From Pseudomonas sp. MYb60 (GTDB taxonomy: Bacteria; Pseudomonadota; Gammaproteobacteria; Pseudomonadales; Pseudomonadaceae): 64,000 nucleotides of DNA. Each line of letters opens with the position of its first letter. Within the stretch, counting starts at the first letter, position 1. Under the pieces are notes generated by a model. That model was given only the letters and a program-made list of their open reading frames with translations, did no database searches and was not told the origin of the DNA. Position numbers and translations under genes: made by a program. The stretch is from assembly GCF_002979555.1 (NCBI RefSeq), contig NZ_PCOZ01000014.1, forward strand, positions 40,947 through 104,946, written 5' to 3'. Below are positions 59,734 to 64,000 of this stretch, in pieces.

Positions 59734-61234
59734 CACCTGATTCGGAGTTGGCATCGTCTGGTTTCTCTTCGTTTGATGGTGGCTGACTCGGCGAACCTGC
59801 GGCCGCTACTCGGCGCGGGTCGCAGTCCAGCACCAGCCCGTACTCGTCGATCATGTCGTTTGCTTTCTTGATTTGTTCGGCGTGCCGCTTTGGGTCAGTG
59901 ATGCCAAGTTCGCGGAGCGCGTCGGGCCAGGTAGTCAGGCCGTTGCGCACGCGAGTGATGACGTTCTCTGTTTCCGCCTTTGGGTCGACCATGTCGCGAC
60001 GGGGCGGAACCCAATAGGCCTTCACGTCGTCCGTGACCCCACCAGGGAGAAGCACCTGTGCCTCCATGAACCAGCGCCATACCTGATCGCACAGCTGTGG
60101 GATCAACATCCGCCACTGCCAAACGTCGACCCGGCGTGCGAAGTTCAACCAACCCATCCGCCCGCTTGAAAAGTTGACGCCCTTTAAGTCGCCGGTGAGC
60201 AACTCATAAGGAACACCCAGGCCGACCGCCATGGCGTGCAGCTGCTGCCAGGAGTAGGCCGTGTAACCATTGAAGGTCGGGGGAGTGCCGAAACTGACGC
60301 TTTCTCCGAATCCGAGCTCCTGGACAATTCCCGGCTCTACTCGGTCAATCAGTGGCGGCGTCTTGCCGGTAGAGGTGCCGCTGTTTTCGTCCTTGGTGAC
60401 GAATGCGGCGAAGCAGGAGGCGATCTTCGCCTGCTCCATCACCGCGTCTTCCATTTCGTCGAAGTTGCGCATGCGCTGGATGACAGGAGCCAGCCAGCTA
60501 TAGCCGCGGGCTTGGCCGGGCCGTTTACGCAGAAAGACATGAATCACATCCTCGGCGGGCACCCGGCGCGATTGTAGGGATCCCCAAACTGCATTGGCAC
60601 CCGGGTGCTCATCGAACAGCCAATACGCAACCCGGCGGCCGAGCGCGTCGAACTCGACGCCCTGGATAATCCGGTTCAGCCCGACAATGTCCGCCTTCGA
60701 CTCGTCGAGGAAGTCAGCCTCAAGCACCTGCAGTTGAACGGGAACCGGCAAGCCGTCAGAGCTGAAGCGCCGCCGGCGACGAATCAAGCATTCGCCGCTT
60801 TCGGCGACAGCCTCCATGATCATGTGCTGCAGTCCGTAGAAGTTGTCCAAACCGTCGGCATCGCATTCAGTCGTTTCGGCCCATGCCTTCCACAGATCCA
60901 TAAGCCGCAGGCCATCGCGATCCCGCTTCGCCAACGGCAACGGCACAATGCCGGCGCCCACAGCGTTGTCAGCTATCCCGGTGATGCCGCGCTCGCCGAA
61001 CGGATTGTTGCGCCGCTGGTCCCGAGCGCGGTTGCGCAGCTTGGCCAGGGCTGGAGCGTTCTCAACGTTCGCATCGGCACCGGTGGCCCGCCATCCATCA
61101 TTGCGCCGGCCACCTGCTGCACCCTCAAACCGCCGTTCGATCATCTTCAGCGCCATGTCCGTGCGCGCCTTCTTCAGCCGCATCTCGGAGCGCTTTGCCG
61201 CATACCCAGGGAACAAGCTGTCGAGCATGCTCAT
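59714..61234 (-). CDS. Portal protein (lambda gpB type)
   Basis: 506 residues from the ATG at 61234, overlapping the gpW stop (ATGA). DNPFGERGITGIADNAVGAGIVP, LRNFDEMEDAVMEQAKIASCFAAF-like text (MRNFDEMEDAVMEQAKIAS) and GVPYELLTGDLKGVNFSSGRMGW identify the lambda portal family. Ring through which DNA enters the head. C-terminus is acidic. Confidence 0.93.
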   Translation of the reverse strand: MSMLDSLFPGYAAKRSEMRLKKARTDMALKMIERRFEGAAGGRRNDGWRATGADANVENAPALAKLRNRARDQRRNNPFGERGITGIADNAVGAGIVPLPLAKRDRDGLRLMDLWKAWAETTECDADGLDNFYGLQHMIMEAVAESGECLIRRRRRFSSDGLPVPVQLQVLEADFLDESKADIVGLNRIIQGVEFDALGRRVAYWLFDEHPGANAVWGSLQSRRVPAEDVIHVFLRKRPGQARGYSWLAPVIQRMRNFDEMEDAVMEQAKIASCFAAFVTKDENSGTSTGKTPPLIDRVEPGIVQELGFGESVSFGTPPTFNGYTAYSWQQLHAMAVGLGVPYELLTGDLKGVNFSSGRMGWLNFARRVDVWQWRMLIPQLCDQVWRWFMEAQVLLPGGVTDDVKAYWVPPRRDMVDPKAETENVITRVRNGLTTWPDALRELGITDPKRHAEQIKKANDMIDEYGLVLDCDPRRVAAAGSPSQPPSNEEKPDDANSESGDDTQDT

Positions 61235-61440
61235 GGGCAATATCCTTTGGAGAATGAGGTGTAACGGCGCCCGCCGTCGTTGCAGGCGTTCAGCCCCAGT
61301 TCGGTGGACATGTGCTTGAGGATCCGCATCATCTCGTCGAGTGACCGATAGGTGACGCTCTTGTCGGCGTACCGGACCGACAACGCCCCTTCAGCGATTG
61401 CCGCCTGCAGGGCGTTGTATTGCTCGATCGTGTAGGCCAT
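61231..61440 (-). CDS. gpW-like head completion protein
   Basis: 69 residues: YTIEQYNALQAAIAEGALSVRY and DEMMRILKHMSTELG match the gpW fold, a small connector that joins head and tail. It lies between large terminase and portal as in lambda, sharing a base with the terminase gene. Confidence 0.88.
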   Translation of the reverse strand: MAYTIEQYNALQAAIAEGALSVRYADKSVTYRSLDEMMRILKHMSTELGLNACNDGGRRYTSFSKGYCP

Positions 61441-63386
61441 CAGTTTTTATTCCAGTGAGAGGATTTCTTCCGCGGTCGTTCTTCCGCATTTGGCTCGTTG
61501 CCGCCGGTGACAGCAGCAACCAGCAGATCCAGGTCAAGCCCGAACCGTTGCTGGCAGATGCGCAGGGCGGCGAGCGCATACACGAAGCAATCAAGCGCCT
61601 CGTTTCGGCGTCCGCCGCTGTCCCAGCGCATCACACGCTTGCCTTTGGAGATGGCCGCTTTTTTCTTTTCGGAGGTGAGCTGCTTGACCTCCGACTCGTC
61701 GCAGATCACATCGTTGGCCGGCAGGTGAACCACCCCAGGCTGAGACACGCCAGCCTGAGAGGCAGCGGTATCGACCGGCAAACCCATACGGCTGTAGAGC
61801 AACTCTTTGGCGTTGTCGGTACCCACCTCGGTGAGGAAGACCTTGTGCACCTTGTTCTTCGTGCGCGGGAAGTTCGCGATCGGCTTGCCGTAGATGGTCG
61901 CACCACGGATTGGCACGACCCAGTGCACGCCATGCTTACGGCTTTCGGCGTACACCTCGTCGGCATAGTGGCCGCCGGCGTCCCACGTCCAGCGCTCAAC
62001 CTTCATGACGGTGCCGTCAACCCGGGTGAATTGCCGGTGCAACTCCAGCCCCACCTTGCGGCGAAGCTCTTCGCTGGCCGGGTCGCCCATCAGAATGAAG
62101 CGATGGACCAGCCATGCCTCCTCGCCTGGGCCGAACGCCCAGACACGCCCCTCGAAACGGTCGTCCTGGGTATCGATGCCACCAACAAGAACAAGGCCAA
62201 GGGCCGGGACCTGCGGATAGACTTCGCGGCGCCCGTACAGAACTTCGGAGTCGAGCTTCTCGCCCTGGTCGTCGTCCCACGTTTCGCCGCGCGTGGTGTT
62301 CATGAAGGTGATCAGCTTTGAGACATCGCCTTTCACCTTCAGCCACTCTTCCGCCAGACTGAGCCAGGTACTCCAGGTGCTGTAAATCGCCCAGATGCTG
62401 AAGCTGACAGAACGCGGGGTGCGCATAATTTCGCCGTCAACCCCAAACCAGTCCATCCCGTCACGGGTCCAGATGCCCGTGTGCTCGCAGATCCAGCGAC
62501 CGGTCTTCGACGCCTCTACCATCTCGTTGTGCCAGATCACGCAGGCTGCGTGCTCGCACAAGTACCAAGCTTTTTCCGCCTCGCCGAGTGCGTTCTTTTC
62601 CCACTTCAGGCCGAATTCGCAATCCTTGCCGCCCCACTTGAGCGTCTGCTCTTGGTGGCAGTGCGGGCAGTCGATGTGAAACTTCAGCAGGTATGGCGAC
62701 TCCTCGACCGCCTTGGTGATCTGGCAGGAGCCGACACGCTTTGGCGTTGAGCCACGAATCGACTTAGGGTAGATCGCACCATTGAGGCGCTTGTCACCCA
62801 GGGTGATCGGCGAGCCCTCACCTTCGACGCTCTCGTCGAAGTTGGACAACTCGTCGTAGATCACCTCGTCGGCTGACTTCTCGCGGTAGTTGCGCGAAGC
62901 CTTGCCGCCGCGAATCCAGAGCGTGCGGCGGTTGGCGAAAATCTTCTGGTCGAGGGTGTTATCGCTGTGCTTGCGCCCGAACCACGGGGCCAGGTCGCCC
63001 ACCGCCGGGACGTCGCGGATCATGCCGTTGACATGGCTCTTGCTGATGTCCTCGGCGTCTGGGTCCGTCGGACTCCACATCATCACGTTGCGGCGCTTGT
63101 GCTGAATCTTGTAGCCGATGTTCGCCATCAACAACTTGGTGTAACCGATCCGCGCCGACTTGATGAAGTTGACGACGTTGATCAGGTCATTGCCCATGCT
63201 GTTCAGGATCGCAACCTGGAACGGCTCGGTCGTCCACTTGCCCTCGTTGTAGGAGGACTCAGCCGACATGTAGAAATTCTTGTCCGCCCACTCGACGGCG
63301 GTTTGCGGTGGTTCTTTGTAGAGCGCCTGGAGTCCTAGCTTGATCGACTTGCGCAGATCATTCAGCCACGGACTCAGCGTACTCAT
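61440..63386 (-). CDS. Terminase large subunit (lambda gpA type)
   Basis: 648 residues, usual length. ATPase domain with KSARIGYTKLLMANIGY (Walker A region) and ADEVIYDELSNFDE (Walker B); zinc-like pairs CPHCHQEQ and the nuclease region LVLVGGIDTQDDRFEG and RWDSGGRRNEALDCFVYALAAL. Cuts concatemers and pumps DNA into the head; the gpA type suggests cohesive ends. Overlaps the small subunit by 29 bases. Confidence 0.95.
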   Translation of the reverse strand: MSTLSPWLNDLRKSIKLGLQALYKEPPQTAVEWADKNFYMSAESSYNEGKWTTEPFQVAILNSMGNDLINVVNFIKSARIGYTKLLMANIGYKIQHKRRNVMMWSPTDPDAEDISKSHVNGMIRDVPAVGDLAPWFGRKHSDNTLDQKIFANRRTLWIRGGKASRNYREKSADEVIYDELSNFDESVEGEGSPITLGDKRLNGAIYPKSIRGSTPKRVGSCQITKAVEESPYLLKFHIDCPHCHQEQTLKWGGKDCEFGLKWEKNALGEAEKAWYLCEHAACVIWHNEMVEASKTGRWICEHTGIWTRDGMDWFGVDGEIMRTPRSVSFSIWAIYSTWSTWLSLAEEWLKVKGDVSKLITFMNTTRGETWDDDQGEKLDSEVLYGRREVYPQVPALGLVLVGGIDTQDDRFEGRVWAFGPGEEAWLVHRFILMGDPASEELRRKVGLELHRQFTRVDGTVMKVERWTWDAGGHYADEVYAESRKHGVHWVVPIRGATIYGKPIANFPRTKNKVHKVFLTEVGTDNAKELLYSRMGLPVDTAASQAGVSQPGVVHLPANDVICDESEVKQLTSEKKKAAISKGKRVMRWDSGGRRNEALDCFVYALAALRICQQRFGLDLDLLVAAVTGGNEPNAEERPRKKSSHWNKN

Positions 63387-63903
63387 CTAATAATTCCGGA
63401 AGTTGCTCGCCAAAGCTGGCGGCAATATTTCGAGCAAGCGCAATCTCCCGCTCGACCGACTCGATGATGCGAGGGTCAACCTCCGGGTGGCGTCGAGTGA
63501 CGGTCTTGCCGACGGTGTCCAGTTTCGAGCCGATCTGAGCGGCGATTTTTGCCAGGGCAAATGTGGCGAATGGAACAGGTACGAGCAGCTTGTCGAGCAC
63601 CAGGTTCTTCTTCTCCTGGGCGATGCGCTGAGCGGCGGTGAGGCCGCGGCGCTCTTCGAGCAGCTTGTACTCGATCAGCGGATCGAGACCTTCGGTTCCA
63701 TCCCCCGTCGGTTGTTGTTTCCGCTGCGCATGTTCAACGCGGTTTTCCACCACGTTCTGCACGGTGTAGAACGCCTCTCGACCGATGCGTGCGACGGGCG
63801 CAACTCCCCATTTGTCAAAGGCTTGCGGGGAAATCCCGAGGCTCGAAGCCATCTCGGATTTGTTCAACCATCCGCGCTGTTTGGTTGTTTCGTTTTTGGC
63901 CAT
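63358..63903 (-). CDS. Terminase small subunit (DUF1441/Nu1-like)
   Basis: 181 residues. N-terminal winged helix (WLNKSEMASSLGISPQAFDKWG) for binding the cos region; helical C-terminal part (LTAAQRIAQEKKNLVLDKLLVPV). First gene of the late block within this window and it overlaps the large subunit. Confidence 0.88.
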   Translation of the reverse strand: MAKNETTKQRGWLNKSEMASSLGISPQAFDKWGVAPVARIGREAFYTVQNVVENRVEHAQRKQQPTGDGTEGLDPLIEYKLLEERRGLTAAQRIAQEKKNLVLDKLLVPVPFATFALAKIAAQIGSKLDTVGKTVTRRHPEVDPRIIESVEREIALARNIAASFGEQLPELLDEYAESVAE

Positions 63904-64000
63904 GATTAAACAACAACCAACCGTGGGAAAAAGGTCATAGATATTTGGCGCGCGGGGCCCGAATTACCCGCATGGGGCTGGGGGCCGAGGAAGGACCCAA
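63904..64000. other. Upstream of the terminase genes, possible cos region
   Basis: The last 97 bases contain a G/C-rich stretch (63950-64000). In cos phages the cohesive site lies just before the small terminase, so it could be there. I see no direct proof, and the region is cut by the window edge. Confidence 0.3.

Larger units (their letters stand above)
41660..64000. mobile_element. Prophage, left part (contractile-tailed), runs off the window
   Basis: From the tRNA-Val break to the right edge all recognised genes are phage genes or cargo. The order on the minus strand is packaging, head, Mu-like contractile tail, fibres, lysis. All structural frames appear intact, with tight stop-start overlaps, so this looks like a functional prophage. 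The integrase, early genes and right attachment site are not in the window. Confidence 0.92.

Noticed and set aside
1..64000. CRISPR array, rRNA operon, complete tRNA or insertion sequence
   Set aside because: I looked for regularly spaced repeats, rRNA text, tRNA cloverleafs and transposase motifs and found none apart from the half tRNA-Val.

Overview
The window is chromosomal DNA of a Pseudomonas, most likely of the P. fluorescens group. The evidence is the thrS-infC-rpmI-rplT-pheS-pheT order with an ATT-initiated infC, a CsrA paralogue of RsmE type, a glutaminase-asparaginase almost identical in sequence to the known Pseudomonas periplasmic enzyme, a fluorescens-type REP palindrome, Pseudomonas-type LexA boxes and GC-rich codon usage. 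Placement to species is not possible from the sequence alone.

Layout. (1) 1-5.3 kb, minus strand: translation cluster thrS, infC, rpmI, rplT, pheS and the 5' part of pheT, with two perfect 12-bp hairpins before pheS. (2) 5.6-7.7 kb: small genes, including a secreted Cys protein, a cold-shock protein, an I78 inhibitor lipoprotein and two unknowns. (3) 7.7-14.8 kb, minus strand: ribose operon rbsB-A-C-R-K-D ending in an exported nucleoside hydrolase, so nucleosides could be cleaved outside the cytoplasm and the ribose imported and phosphorylated by the same operon. (4) 14.8-16.2 kb: ansB behind a candidate sigma-54 promoter and two AauR-like sites. (5) 16.35-17.0 and 31.7-32.0 kb: a LexA box, a DUF1654 gene and the two halves of a broken endA. 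(6) 17.0-31.7 kb: a metabolic island of about 14.7 kb lying inside endA. One half has an AraC regulator, an MFS carrier, a FAH-fold hydrolase, an SDR and a 2-hydroxyacid dehydrogenase. The other has a GntR regulator, a polar amino acid ABC importer, a class III aminotransferase, a thiolase-like protein and an acyl-CoA synthetase. (7) 32.0-41.5 kb: core and accessory chromosome with a SPOR lipoprotein, rsmE, a HAD phosphatase, a two-component system with a DUF2790 protein, a pcp/DUF979/DUF969 module, a hexapeptide acetyltransferase and a DHA2 drug exporter.

(8) 41.6-64.0 kb: the left part of a prophage integrated in a tRNA-Val(GAC) gene, of which only the 3' half is present here. Its late genes run right to left: small and large terminase, gpW-like connector, portal, protease-capsid fusion, decoration protein, then a Mu-like contractile tail (sheath, tube, frameshifted chaperone, tape measure, baseplate), tail fibre, fibre chaperone, SleB-type lysin and an SGNH lipoprotein. 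A divergent AT-rich acyltransferase gene is inserted between fibre and lysin genes and probably changes the surface of the lysogen. The integrase, repressor and right attachment site lie beyond the window.

The items most worth following are the island that splits endA, its GntR-controlled amino-compound pathway, the DUF969/DUF979/pcp module, the surface-modification genes of the prophage and the SOS-boxed gene at the prophage left end.
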